A stretch of DNA of 64,000 nucleotides from Marinomonas rhodophyticola (GTDB lineage: Bacteria > Pseudomonadota > Gammaproteobacteria > Pseudomonadales > Marinomonadaceae). The notes under the pieces are model-generated. The model was not told the origin of the DNA and did not search any database. It saw only the letters and a program-made list of their open reading frames with translations. Both the position numbers and the translations under genes were made by a program. Below are positions 46,222 to 56,607 of the stretch, piece after piece. The first letter of the stretch is position 1; each line of letters starts with the position of its first letter. Where the stretch lies: positions 620,001 to 684,000 of the forward strand of contig NZ_JAPEUL010000004.1 in assembly GCF_026113935.1 (NCBI RefSeq), in the 5' to 3' direction.

Positions 46222-47532
46222 TTAGATATTTTCTAACAAGTCATTAACACGATATTGCGCTGTTTTTAGAGCATCGTCTATCGATTTGTCACCATTAACC
46301 GCAGAACCCAACTCTTCTCCGATAATATCTTGGATGGCAAATTGACGTAATACCTCAGCCGGCAAGGCTTGTCCTGTTGTGGCCACTTTCGCAATATCAC
46401 TGCGATGAGGTAAGGATTTGAACGCCTCACTGGTAATGACTTTTTTCACCGTTGGTAAGTGGCCTGTTCGAGACCATTCATAGTTGTTGTCATAGAAAAA
46501 CTTAAACAGTTTACCAATGGCGGCCATTTTTTCATCCGTTCGGTCCCCGCGAGGCACAACCCAACCGTGGCCATCCGCATAGGTTGCATCTTTTTGTTGG
46601 AAAAATTGTGGCACAGGGAAAACACTGTAGCCATCAGACAAGGCATTATTCGGCTCTTTTGATTGCGCATCGTACGTGCCAATTAGCCATGTTCCATTCA
46701 CAGCGATACCTCCGTCGCCATTGGCAAAAGCCGATACGGCAGCAGGGTAATCCATATTTTTTGTACTGAGTCCTTTGTCCATGATGTTTTTCATCAATGT
46801 AAGGGCGGCTTTGGCGTCTTTACCACTTAAGTCGATGCGATTTGGGTCATCAAAAAACTTACTGTTTTGTTGCATCATGAGGGTATAAAAAATACGTGCA
46901 TAAGCGGCGGTTTCATTGGCTGAAATTTGTATAAGGTAAGGCTTGTTTGTCGCGCTCTTGAATTGCTCACCTTGGGCAAAAAGCGTATCGCTGCTGTCGG
47001 GCAATATGGGTTTACCATCCGCTGTCAGCAGATCTGCCTTTTTCATTAGGTTGTTGTTAACGTGAAAGAGCATGGTCCAGTTGTCAAAAGGTAGAGCGTA
47101 GACTTTGTTCTCTTTCGTAACACTGGAGATAGCGGCATCGGTGAAATCGGATGCTTTAATATGTTGCCCTTTTAACACATCATCAAGCGGCACCAACAAT
47201 CCACGGGATTGATAATCTGACATAGCAGAATAATGCATCGACACTACATCTGGAGCAGAGCGAGAGGCTAACTGTGCGTTTAACTGATCGTATCCTGGCC
47301 ATTCTACGGTGGTGACATTGACCTTGATATCAGGGTTGTCTGCTTCGAATTTATTGACGAGCGTTGTAATAATGCCACATTCACCAACGGCAGCAGATAC
47401 GTCGGTTGTTTTACCGTACTCTGCTTCGCAGGCACCAAAGAAGCGTTGTAACTCTATGGTGGTATTGGCATTGGCTAAGGGTGATAGCGCCAATAAGCTT
47501 ATTGCTGTTGTTCCGAGAAGTAATCTTTTCAT
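46222..47532 (-). CDS. Sugar ABC transporter substrate-binding protein
   Basis: 436 aa periplasmic binding protein of the MalE/UgpB type (cluster D/CUT1). Signal peptide MKRLLLGTTAISLLALSPLANA. Then KFEADNPDIKVNVTTVEWPGY, a typical first-lobe strand, ALPFDNWTMLFHVNNNLMKKA and GDGGIAVNGTWLIG. Two cysteines near the mature N-terminus (GACEAEYG, GECGI) may form a disulfide. With the two permeases and ATPase upstream it would import an arabinose-containing oligosaccharide (inferred from the arabinofuranosidase). Confidence 0.93.
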   Translation of the reverse strand: MKRLLLGTTAISLLALSPLANANTTIELQRFFGACEAEYGKTTDVSAAVGECGIITTLVNKFEADNPDIKVNVTTVEWPGYDQLNAQLASRSAPDVVSMHYSAMSDYQSRGLLVPLDDVLKGQHIKASDFTDAAISSVTKENKVYALPFDNWTMLFHVNNNLMKKADLLTADGKPILPDSSDTLFAQGEQFKSATNKPYLIQISANETAAYARIFYTLMMQQNSKFFDDPNRIDLSGKDAKAALTLMKNIMDKGLSTKNMDYPAAVSAFANGDGGIAVNGTWLIGTYDAQSKEPNNALSDGYSVFPVPQFFQQKDATYADGHGWVVPRGDRTDEKMAAIGKLFKFFYDNNYEWSRTGHLPTVKKVITSEAFKSLPHRSDIAKVATTGQALPAEVLRQFAIQDIIGEELGSAVNGDKSIDDALKTAQYRVNDLLENI

Positions 47533-47589
47533 TATTTTTTTCTCCTTGGTTGTTATTGTTTTCTTTTTTTACTTGTCATTGTGAGTGTG

Positions 47590-48435
47590 TTATTTCACGG
47601 CACCGCCAGAGACCGCTGTGACGATGTGGCGTTGGAAAAAGATATAGACGATCACCACAGGTAAAGAGGCAAAGACGGCTTGAGCGCCTAAAAAGCCTAA
47701 GCCTTCTGACTGCGCAAAGTTGGTTTGCGAGGAGGCGATGCCTATGGTGAGTGTGTACATATCGGCTTTGGTCGCTGAGATGAGTGGCCACCAATAATCA
47801 TTCCAAGCTTGCAAAAAGGTGAAAATACCTAACGTTGCTTGGGCGGGCAGCGTCAGTGGCAATAACACTTTCCAAAAAATACGAAAGGTCGAAGCGTTGT
47901 CGAGCATGGCGGCTTCGTCGATTTCTTTGGGGATGGCTCGGAAGAATTGCGTCATCAGAAAAACGCCAAACGCAGAAGACAAGTTAGGCAATATTAAGCC
48001 TATGTGCGTGTTATGCAGATCAAACCAGTTGAACATTTGATGGCGTGCAATAATGACGGCTTGTTCTGGTACCGCTAAGCCAAATAATACAATGATGAAC
48101 AATGTTCTGCGGAATGGAAACTCCAGTCTTGCAAAGGCATAGCCAGCAAGAGAAGACAGCAGCAATACGCCGATGGTTTGGCCGATGGCCACTATCATCG
48201 AATTTATAAACCAACCAAACACACTGGATGATTCCAGAATATTGGCGTAATTCACCAAGGTATACGGCATGGCAAAAACGGCTTCGGTGCCTTTGAGCAA
48301 TTCGGCGTTGTCTTTTAGAGACAAGCCGACGATCCACGCTACTGGTGCCATCATAATGACGCCAAGCACAGCCGCTATCCAAAACAGATGGCGGTTTGAG
48401 GTTAAATGCTCAGGAGAATAATTCATGGTTTTCAT
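47590..48435 (-). CDS. Sugar ABC transporter permease (MalG/AraQ type)
   Basis: 281 aa, six membrane helices. The EAA loop that meets the ATPase is EIDEAAMLDNASTFRIFWKVLLPLTLP. The ending RHIVTAVSGGAVK is the standard MalG-type C-terminus. Its ATG overlaps the stop of the MalF-type gene by four bases, once that gene's frameshift is corrected. Works as a heterodimer with the 48432-49314 product. Confidence 0.93.
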   Translation of the reverse strand: MKTMNYSPEHLTSNRHLFWIAAVLGVIMMAPVAWIVGLSLKDNAELLKGTEAVFAMPYTLVNYANILESSSVFGWFINSMIVAIGQTIGVLLLSSLAGYAFARLEFPFRRTLFIIVLFGLAVPEQAVIIARHQMFNWFDLHNTHIGLILPNLSSAFGVFLMTQFFRAIPKEIDEAAMLDNASTFRIFWKVLLPLTLPAQATLGIFTFLQAWNDYWWPLISATKADMYTLTIGIASSQTNFAQSEGLGFLGAQAVFASLPVVIVYIFFQRHIVTAVSGGAVK

Positions 48436-49314
48436 GCGTCTGCCTCCTCTTTACGAGTGCTGATCCAGTATTGCAGCATGGCGGCACATAGGATGATTAA
48501 AAACAGAATTTGCGATGCCGCCGCACCCATACCAATGTCCCAGCGTAAAAAACCTACTTCATAGATGTACATAACGATTGGGCGAGAGGAGTCTCGCTGG
48601 ACCACCATTGGTCATTAATTGAGCTTGACCAAACAACTGGAATTGCATGACCACTTGAATCACGGCAACCAGCATAATAGTGGATTTAATGGAAGGCAGT
48701 GTGATGCGTGTGAGCACCCGCCAGCGGGAGGCGTTGTCTAGTGCTGCGGCTTCATAAAGGTCTTTGGGGATTTGCTGCAATGCCGCCAAAAAAAGCATCA
48801 TGGGCAAACCGATACACCACCATACCGTTGCGACACCAACCGAAAATAACGACCAACCAGTGGTTGAGAGGAAACCAATTGGCTGCCAACCGAAATATTC
48901 AAAGATCAGTGCCATTAAGCCATCATTAGGGATGAAAACGATTCGCCAAATGAGCGTGACTATAGTGACCGATAAGATGGAAGAAGCAAAAAACAAACCT
49001 CGTAAGAAAGACGACCCTTTGGTGGTTTTATTGAGCGCTAAGGCCAGAAATAACCCCAATATGACTAAGGTCGGTACAGACACACCAACAAAAATGACGG
49101 TGTTTTTTACCGCTTGAGCAAAAATCGGATCGCTCAATACCCGCGCGTAGTTTTTTAAGCCAATAAAGCGTTCCCCGCCAAAAAGATCGACTTTATTGAG
49201 AGAAAGCCAAATCCCCCAGCCTAGGGGAAAAACGAGTAACGTTAAAAAAACGCTAAGATAGGGCACGACAAATAGGCCATTTGACCAGCGAGAACGACGA
49301 TAGCTTTCTGCCAT
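48432..49314 (-). pseudogene. Sugar ABC transporter permease (MalF/AraP type), one frameshift
   Basis: From the ATG at 49314 (GGGAGGTG upstream; frame opens at 49374) the protein runs through five helices and the EAA loop DLYEAAALDNASRWRVLTRITLPS. As read it ends early at 48559 with NGGPARLLSPNRYVHL. Changing frame at about 48585-48592 restores NGGPARDSSRPIVMYIYEVG, then FLRWDIGMGAAASQILFLII and a stop at 48432, overlapping the MalG-type start (ATGA). The indel is two missing or one extra base beside a GA repeat. Otherwise intact, so likely functional in the living strain. Confidence 0.85.
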
Positions 49315-49315
49315 C

Positions 49316-50416
49316 TTACACCTCCCTTTGGCTGTGATGAGCCAAGCCATTACCGTCAAAAATATGCGCGGCATGGGGGGAAATAGACACTCTCACCGTT
49401 TCACCTGCTTTTACTTTAGAGCGACCTGTATCTTCTGCAATAAGCTCTGTGCCATCAATTAAGGTGCCATACAGAAGTGTTCGATCCCCCAGCCGTTCGA
49501 CAACCTTGATGGTTAGATCCAGTCCTTCTTCTTGTGGGGATACAATGGCGGTGTCTTCTGCCCTAATTCCGATCACGGCATCTTTGGCATTGAAATCCTG
49601 TGGTAGTGTGATCGCGGTAACGACTTTACCTGCGCCACTGACTTCTACGGTGACGCCATCCACTGTGTTTTCAATATGGTTAATCGGCAACATAGACATG
49701 GGTGGAGAACCGACAAATTCCGCGACAAAACGACTGACAGGGTGTTGATATATTTCCATCGGTGTACCGATTTGCTCGATTTTTTGCTTGTGCATGATGA
49801 CAATGCGATCGGCCAGTGTCATGGCTTCCACTTGATCATGGGTTACAAAGATCATGGTTGAGCCAAGGCGCTGGTGGAGCTGCGCTAGTTCCAATCGAGT
49901 TCTACCCCGTAAAGCGGCATCTAGGTTAGACAAGGGTTCATCAAACAGGAAAGCTTTTGGTTCTTTGACGATGGCGCGGCCAATGGCAACACGCTGGCGT
50001 TGACCACCAGACAGTCTTCCAGGTTTACGATCCAGTAAATGATCTATTTCGAGGATTCTTGCCGCGTCATTGACGCGACGGTCAATATCGTCTTGCGCGA
50101 CGTTCACGTTTTCGAGGCCAAATGCCATGTTTTGACGGGTCGTCATGTGAGGGTAGAGCGCATAGGACTGAAACACCATTGCCACACCGCGTTGACCAGG
50201 TGGCAAGGTATCAATGCGTTTGTCGCCAATTTCAATGCTGCCTTCTGTGATGGATTCTAGCCCCGCAATCATGCGTAATAGGGTAGATTTTCCGCAGCCA
50301 GAAGGGCCAAGGAAGACAACAAATTCACCGTCTTCAATGTGCAAGTTGATGTCATCTAATACGGTTACGCTGTCATATCGCTTTATTATATTTTTTATAG
50401 AGATAGATGCAGACAT
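49316..50416 (-). CDS. Sugar ABC transporter ATP-binding protein (UgpC/MsmK type)
   Basis: 366 aa. Walker A GPSGCGKST, Q-loop VAMVFQSYALYPHM, signature LSGGQRQRVAIGRAI, Walker B KAFLFDEPLSNLD and the switch His in IFVTHDQVEAM. The C-terminal regulatory/TOBE domain is present (GIRAEDTAIVS). It powers the CUT1 importer encoded by the next three genes and ends one base before the MalF-type start. Confidence 0.95.
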   Translation of the reverse strand: MSASISIKNIIKRYDSVTVLDDINLHIEDGEFVVFLGPSGCGKSTLLRMIAGLESITEGSIEIGDKRIDTLPPGQRGVAMVFQSYALYPHMTTRQNMAFGLENVNVAQDDIDRRVNDAARILEIDHLLDRKPGRLSGGQRQRVAIGRAIVKEPKAFLFDEPLSNLDAALRGRTRLELAQLHQRLGSTMIFVTHDQVEAMTLADRIVIMHKQKIEQIGTPMEIYQHPVSRFVAEFVGSPPMSMLPINHIENTVDGVTVEVSGAGKVVTAITLPQDFNAKDAVIGIRAEDTAIVSPQEEGLDLTIKVVERLGDRTLLYGTLIDGTELIAEDTGRSKVKAGETVRVSISPHAAHIFDGNGLAHHSQREV

Positions 50417-50459
50417 GGTTTTCTCTCTCAGCCAGTGTTAAACGGAAGAACTTGGGGGA

Positions 50460-52319
50460 TTACACCCCAAGTCGAATCATGCGGTAGCTCATAGGAGCAA
50501 TGCTTGCCGTTAGTTTCTGTTGTGTCACAGCAGCACCTTGGCCGTCTTTTGGCGCGACGGGTTCTGCTTCTGGACCATTTTTGGCGTCGAGTGCATGACC
50601 TGATATGACTTTATCCATAATGATGCGATGATGTGTGAAGCCTTGCAGAGATAGGTCTAACTCAATGTTTTCGTCTGGGTGGCGATTCACAATAAAGAAG
50701 GTCAATGCGCCGTCTTTATCGGATACCACTGCGGAAATATCCAAGTAAGCCACATTTTTAGCAAACTCGGTGTCATAGCTCGGAGAGTTCACCGCAAGAT
50801 TCAGTGCGGTGCCACGACCATATTGTGATGCGTATAAATAGGGATAGTAAGTAGACTGGCGCCAAGCTGGGCCGCCTTTAACGGTCATGATGGGCGCAAT
50901 AACGTTAACCAATTGTGCCAAACAGCCAATTTTGACCACGTCGCTGTGGCGGATAAAGGTATTGAGAATACAACCTACTTGCAAGGTGTCGGCAAAGTCG
51001 TAGATGTCCTCTAATAAAGCCGGAGCATGTGGCCAGCCATCATTGCCGCCGAGAATTTTCTTGTCCTGCTCATTCGAGTGGTACCAGACGTTCCATTCAT
51101 CAAAGGAAATATACACATCGTGTTTGGAGCGTTTTTTGGCCTTAGTGGCTTTAATTACAGCGGCGATAGTGTCGATGTAGTTATCGAGTAGGCAAGCCTT
51201 CGCTAAATAATTTGCCATGTTTTTTTCGTGATTATCGAAATACATGTGCAGTGAAATGTAGTCAACTGTGTCATAGGTATAATCCAGAACCGTGCTTTCC
51301 CATTCAGGGTAGATACTCTGTTTAAGCGCAAGCTTTTTATGCTCATCACTGAATAATTTTGAGGAGTCATAGGGTGTGTTTAATTTTAAACACGCCCATA
51401 TCCCTGTTAACATTTTACGCATAACTGCGCACATGGCTTGTATCTTTTTCTTACCTCGTGCGACTAATGCCTCGTAAAACGCTTTTACATTTGGGTCATG
51501 ACGTACAGCCGACATGGCAGGCATAAAGAGCGCGCTACGCAAATAAGCATTTCCAGCCTTACTGAGTCTACCTGGACGGTTGAGACTGCTACCAGATTGG
51601 TTAAGTCGGACATCCAAACCTGCATAGCGACTAACCTGATTGGCCTTAAGTGTTTCAGGTAAAATAATCAGCTCTCCTAGCATCGCAATAGCAGAGACTT
51701 CTCCAATGCCCTTAGCCGCTAGAATATTATTAAATTGCTGTGCTATTTCAGTATCGCTTTTAATCATTTCTAGGGCTGCCATTCGCAAGCGTTGAATACG
51801 ACTTTCTAGGTACGCAATGCCATCTTGCTCATCATGGATGACTAGATCAGAGGTGTCTTCATAAGATTTCATAGCATGTAAGCGGTTCTTCGCTTTGGTG
51901 CAATCATCTGTTAAACGATTGATCTGCCTTGATATATCTCGTATTTTTAATTTATTTTTCTGGGGAGGCGTCCACTTTTCAGGTGCCATTCGTTGTGCAT
52001 ATTCAGCCAGTAAGCCAGCATCAATATTATCAGTTTTGCTGTGTTCTAGTTTTATTTGAGCGAAGTGGTTAAAGCTTTTAGGGTTAATCACACTGATAGG
52101 TATGTCGGCATCATGAAGCGCGACAGCTAAATCCAAATAATAGATTCCAGTGGCTTCCATAACGACAGATTGCGGCGCATGTTGTTGCAGGAGAGTAAGT
52201 ATTTCTGTTCGCCCATTTGGCGTCTGCTCAAAGGTTTTTACTAGACTATTTTTATTGTCATGGCGTATGACAAGGTCAACGGTTTTTGCTGCGATATCAA
52301 TACCTACAAATGTGCTCAT
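50460..52319 (-). CDS. IS110 transposase read through into the C-terminal half of GH51 arabinofuranosidase (619-aa fusion ORF)
   Basis: Residues 1-335 are a complete IS110-family recombinase: DEDD residues in VGIDIA (Asp8), VVMEATGIYY (Glu55) and KTDNIDAGLL (Asp97, Asp100), and the C-terminal QSGSSLNRPGRLSKAGNAYLR block with the nucleophilic Ser region. The element supplies no stop codon at its right end, so the frame enters the interrupted abfA and continues to its natural stop. Residues from about 338 (YPEWESTVLDYTYDTVDYIS) are the second half of arabinofuranosidase, including the nucleophile Glu408 in ISFDEWNVWYH. It lacks the acid/base half, so no hydrolase activity is expected. Whether the tail affects recombinase function is unknown. 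Confidence 0.9.
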   Translation of the reverse strand: MSTFVGIDIAAKTVDLVIRHDNKNSLVKTFEQTPNGRTEILTLLQQHAPQSVVMEATGIYYLDLAVALHDADIPISVINPKSFNHFAQIKLEHSKTDNIDAGLLAEYAQRMAPEKWTPPQKNKLKIRDISRQINRLTDDCTKAKNRLHAMKSYEDTSDLVIHDEQDGIAYLESRIQRLRMAALEMIKSDTEIAQQFNNILAAKGIGEVSAIAMLGELIILPETLKANQVSRYAGLDVRLNQSGSSLNRPGRLSKAGNAYLRSALFMPAMSAVRHDPNVKAFYEALVARGKKKIQAMCAVMRKMLTGIWACLKLNTPYDSSKLFSDEHKKLALKQSIYPEWESTVLDYTYDTVDYISLHMYFDNHEKNMANYLAKACLLDNYIDTIAAVIKATKAKKRSKHDVYISFDEWNVWYHSNEQDKKILGGNDGWPHAPALLEDIYDFADTLQVGCILNTFIRHSDVVKIGCLAQLVNVIAPIMTVKGGPAWRQSTYYPYLYASQYGRGTALNLAVNSPSYDTEFAKNVAYLDISAVVSDKDGALTFFIVNRHPDENIELDLSLQGFTHHRIIMDKVISGHALDAKNGPEAEPVAPKDGQGAAVTQQKLTASIAPMSYRMIRLGV

Positions 52320-52380
52320 AATTTGCGTACTCGCTAATTTGGTTGGATAATAATTATCGGTTCCCGACCTCGCACTTTTT

Positions 52381-52510
52381 TACCGCTCAACCTTGTAACG
52401 CGAAGTCACTTAAGTGTGCTTCTTGATACTCTTCGAGATGAGTAAATGAGGCGGGAGCCACTCTACACGCGAGGTCAGTACACTGCCTCAAGGTCGCCGC
52501 GGCCTCCCGA
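52381..52510 (-). ncRNA. Candidate bridge RNA in the IS110 left end
   Basis: On the minus strand, a first loop is closed by GGGAG(G)CC with GGCTCCC, and contains the segment GGCGACCT (52498-52491), an inner GAGG..CCTC hairpin and GTGTAG (52468-52463). These are the left and right target guides: GGCGACCT is identical to the disrupted target and core, and GTGTAG is complementary to CTACCC in all but one base. A second loop (CTCA with TGAG outside, GAAG..CTTC inside) contains AGAGTATC (52432-52425), identical to the right end plus first core base, and TACAAG (52397-52392), the complement of CTTGTA at core plus left end. The order and two-loop form agree with IS110 bridge RNAs such as that of IS621. 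Exact ends are not determined. Confidence 0.8.
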
Positions 52511-52533
52511 TAATGGTTAAATAATACACCTCA

Positions 52534-53514
<981 letters not shown>

Positions 53515-54435
53515 CTAAGATTGAAGGCGTAATATAATATCTTGGTCGTAGTTACCAAACTGTTTGCCAAAAATATTAATACCACCAGGATGTTTGGCAT
53601 CATTTGGTACAGAGATTCGTACACGAATTGATCTATGGTCTTCTAATGCGATATCTTGTAAGGAAACATTGGAGACTCGAATACCATCGATATAGGTGCC
53701 GTCATGGGTGACACGAAAGCTTTTCAAATGACCATATTGGCTGCCAGCCAATTTCCACCAATCTGGTGTGTATTTGCCTCGATGGTCGCCGTAATCACCG
53801 GGCGCTGTCCAAACAGCGGCCGTTGTTCCATTGATGGAAATATGAATGTCAGAAGGCCAATTTTCAGAGGTGCCTGGCACTTCCGATGATAGTTCCATCA
53901 CCAGCTCTAGCTCTTTTACTGTCTGGCCTGCAATACGGGCATTATTGGGGAATTGATATTCCACGTAACCTTTAGTGAACCATAACAAGCTGGCACGCAT
54001 ACGATCTGGCGAGAGGTAAGTATCTGGACTGTCTAAATACCCCACAATGCCGGAGTCTGAGCACAAACCACAAGGCGCCATAACATCAAATTCAGAATAC
54101 AAGCCAACCGGCATGGAGACTTCGATGACATTGCTTTGTTTCTGCTTGGTATGACTGAAAGATAAGACGATTTCTTCGTGTGTCGCGCGGCAAATTTTTT
54201 GACTGCCTTTGCGACCTTTTTGGCTTTCGGTAGTAATTAAGCCGGCACTTTCGAGGGAATTGATATGACTGGAGGTCGATGATTGCGGCAGTTCTAGCAG
54301 GTCTGAAATATCATTAACATTCATGGGGCCTTTCTCATGCAGCAAGGTAAGAATCGCCAATCTGGCTGGTGCTGCTAAGCTTTTTAATACATTGGACCCA
54401 TCTTCAGGGGTAAGCAATAAGAACTTTTTACTCAT
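53515..54435 (-). CDS. ArsR-type HTH regulator with a large C-terminal domain
   Basis: 306 aa. Residues about 15-90 form a winged helix of the ArsR/SmtB kind (SLAAPARLAILTLLHEKGPM, LLELPQSSTSSHINSLESAGLI). The remaining 210 residues form an unrelated domain with PCGLCSDSGIVGYLD, WFTKGYVEYQFPNNARIAG, HISINGTTAAVWTAPGDYGD and INIFGKQFGNYDQDI, apparently beta-rich, perhaps carbohydrate-binding. Gene order suggests it controls the adjacent arabinofuranosidase-transporter operon, but this is inference. AGATAACGATG precedes its start. Confidence 0.75.
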   Translation of the reverse strand: MSKKFLLLTPEDGSNVLKSLAAPARLAILTLLHEKGPMNVNDISDLLELPQSSTSSHINSLESAGLITTESQKGRKGSQKICRATHEEIVLSFSHTKQKQSNVIEVSMPVGLYSEFDVMAPCGLCSDSGIVGYLDSPDTYLSPDRMRASLLWFTKGYVEYQFPNNARIAGQTVKELELVMELSSEVPGTSENWPSDIHISINGTTAAVWTAPGDYGDHRGKYTPDWWKLAGSQYGHLKSFRVTHDGTYIDGIRVSNVSLQDIALEDHRSIRVRISVPNDAKHPGGINIFGKQFGNYDQDIILRLQS

Positions 54436-54571
54436 CGTTATCTCCAGTTGAAGATGTATTTATATCGAGTTTTATGATTCTTATCAAGTTTAACTTGCTG
54501 ATAGATTGTTACGGAAAGTAAGTGGTGATCGCATTATTTGAGATAATGCGATCAGTAATAATCCCGCTAAA

Positions 54572-55753
54572 TTAAGCCAGTGGTCCACCTACGATAGTGG
54601 AGCGTAGGCCAGCAATAATGTTTTCTCCCGTTTCGCGTCTTAGTTCGTCGTACCAAGCTTGGGTCTCTTGCATGTCTTTGCCGTGGGTAACGTCGCAGCG
54701 TTTACGGGCTTTTAAAACGAGGTCTTTGACACGGAAGCGACGTGCTTCTTCATAGTGTTTCAAGGCCTCAATTACCCCAGATAATGTTTTGGTTTTTTCT
54801 GACCAAAACTGTTCTCTAAAGCACTGACCCAGTACAACGGCGTCTTCTAATGCTGAGCAGCCGCCTTGGCCGATGTCTGGTGTGGTGCTGTGAGCGGCAT
54901 CGCCAAGAAGGGCAATGTTGCCTTTTACCAAGGTATCAAATGGCTCGATGTCGTGAATTTCAATACGGTTTGTGGTGTCAGGGTCAATGGCCGCAATCAG
55001 TTTTTGAACGGGATCTGCCCAACCGGCAAAGTAGCGGGTGAGATCCGCCACCACGGTGCTTCTGTCTTCTGCTAGCCCTTTTGGTAATGGCACATCAAAG
55101 AAAAAATAAAAGCGACCACCAGCAATCGGCATAATGGAAACGCGTTTGCCTTCGCCAACGAACGTCGTCCATTGCTCAGCTGGTGCGATGCTTTCGTCTA
55201 TTTCTACCAACCCGTTCCAATTCACATAGCCTGCATAGCGGCGTTCAGTTTGGTAGCCGATCACATCAGCGCGAACCGCTGAGTGTGTGCCGTCGGCGGC
55301 AATCATAAAGTCGCCAACGGCGTGGGTGCCATCGGTAAAATACGCCGTGACTCCTGTGTCGGTTTGATCTACTTTTTCTATGCGTTTGCCAAATTGGATG
55401 GTCTCGCGCCCCCACCAATCGACCATTTGGCTCTGTAGGTCGGCGCGTGATACCGGGCAAGGGCGCTCACCCACGGCGTCAACCAATGGCGCAAGACTAA
55501 ACTGTGTCATCACGCTGCCAGTGAAGCCATCGTGGTAAGCCATGTGGTGCATTGGCCCACCGAGTTCGTCCATGATGCTGCCCATGCCTAGATGGTTCAT
55601 GCATTTTACGCCGTTAGACCAAATAGAGAGTGCCGCACCAACGGGTTTGATTTCTTTTACAGCTTCAAAAATCTCGCATTCAATGCCTTGTTGTTTTAGT
55701 GCTGCTGCCGCAGATAGGCCGCCGATGCCGGCGCCGATAATAAGTGCTTTCAT
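54572..55753 (-). CDS. hpxO: FAD-dependent urate hydroxylase
   Basis: 393 aa flavin monooxygenase of the PHBH class. GxGxxG dinucleotide fold at the N-terminus (LIIGAGIGGLSAAAALKQQG), DG motif in DFMIAADGTHSAVRADVIGY and GD motif in NIALLGDAAHSTTPDIGQGG. HpxO converts urate to 5-hydroxyisourate using NADH and O2 in place of urate oxidase. Assignment rests on the close resemblance at ends (ALSIWSNGVKCMNHLGMG; DVTHGKDMQETQAWYDEL) and on uraH and uraD next door. RBS GGAG upstream. Confidence 0.9.
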   Translation of the reverse strand: MKALIIGAGIGGLSAAAALKQQGIECEIFEAVKEIKPVGAALSIWSNGVKCMNHLGMGSIMDELGGPMHHMAYHDGFTGSVMTQFSLAPLVDAVGERPCPVSRADLQSQMVDWWGRETIQFGKRIEKVDQTDTGVTAYFTDGTHAVGDFMIAADGTHSAVRADVIGYQTERRYAGYVNWNGLVEIDESIAPAEQWTTFVGEGKRVSIMPIAGGRFYFFFDVPLPKGLAEDRSTVVADLTRYFAGWADPVQKLIAAIDPDTTNRIEIHDIEPFDTLVKGNIALLGDAAHSTTPDIGQGGCSALEDAVVLGQCFREQFWSEKTKTLSGVIEALKHYEEARRFRVKDLVLKARKRCDVTHGKDMQETQAWYDELRRETGENIIAGLRSTIVGGPLA

Positions 55754-56045
55754 CTCATTCTCCTTTAATCTTGCGCCTTGTTTGAGCTGTCTTGGCGCAT
55801 TTTTAATCTTTGATTAAAGAAGTAATTGGCAATAAATATGCCATGAAACAAATGAGTCTAAGTTTTATTTTATGAAACCATTGTTTTAGGGCGATTGATT
55901 ATTATGAGAGTCGAGTCAAAGAAGAAGGTGGTCAATTTTCTTCTTTGACCGATGAGACAGAAAGTGATGTATCTTGGTGCGATTCTTTTAAAGGCTGCGC
56001 TATTCTGGCTCGTTCAGCCGTTTGTGATTGCTACGTTATCGAGAA

Positions 56046-56414
56046 CTAGCTGCCGCGATAAGTGCTATAGGAATAAGGCGAAACAAGCAATGGAATATGG
56101 TAGTGGGCGTTTTCATCACTGATGCCAAAACGAATCACCACGGTATTCAAAAAGTTAGGGGTTGTGGTCTCGCCGTCGCTACGAAGGTTGCAGGCGTTAA
56201 AATACTCATCTATGGCAAATTCCAGCTCATATACACCCACAGAGAAGTCGTCGGCTTGCAGTAAGGGCTGATCACAGCGTCCATCGTTATTGGACAGCGT
56301 GCTGTGAATCCATTGTCGTTGACCGTCTGCAGTATGTTTATAAAGGTGTATTTTGACACCGGCTGCCGCGATGCCTTTTGTGGTATCTAAAATATGCGTG
56401 GTTAAGTATCCCAT
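56046..56414 (-). CDS. uraH: 5-hydroxyisourate hydrolase
   Basis: 122 aa, transthyretin-like. MGYLTTHILDTTKGIAAAGV holds the first active-site His, and the C-terminal YSYSTYRGS is the defining YRGS signature. HYHIPLLVSPYSY supplies another active-site His. It hydrolyses the HpxO product to OHCU. Same strand as hpxO with 292 bases between, in which no gene is seen. Confidence 0.96.
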   Translation of the reverse strand: MGYLTTHILDTTKGIAAAGVKIHLYKHTADGQRQWIHSTLSNNDGRCDQPLLQADDFSVGVYELEFAIDEYFNACNLRSDGETTTPNFLNTVVIRFGISDENAHYHIPLLVSPYSYSTYRGS

Positions 56415-56607
56415 TGTTTTTCCTTAACGGTTTTTTTTAATGATGGCTTTATCTTGCCTGTTTTTTGCAAGCAGTACAGTAGTAAGTGAAAAGTGCCTGA
56501 AAATATTGTTTCATAGGCTTCAATATTTGTGCCATGTGTTTCTGTGGTGAAGAGATTTTGTTTGTTAGTGCAACTTTTGTCGAATTGTTGGAATTTGGAG
56601 TCTTTTT

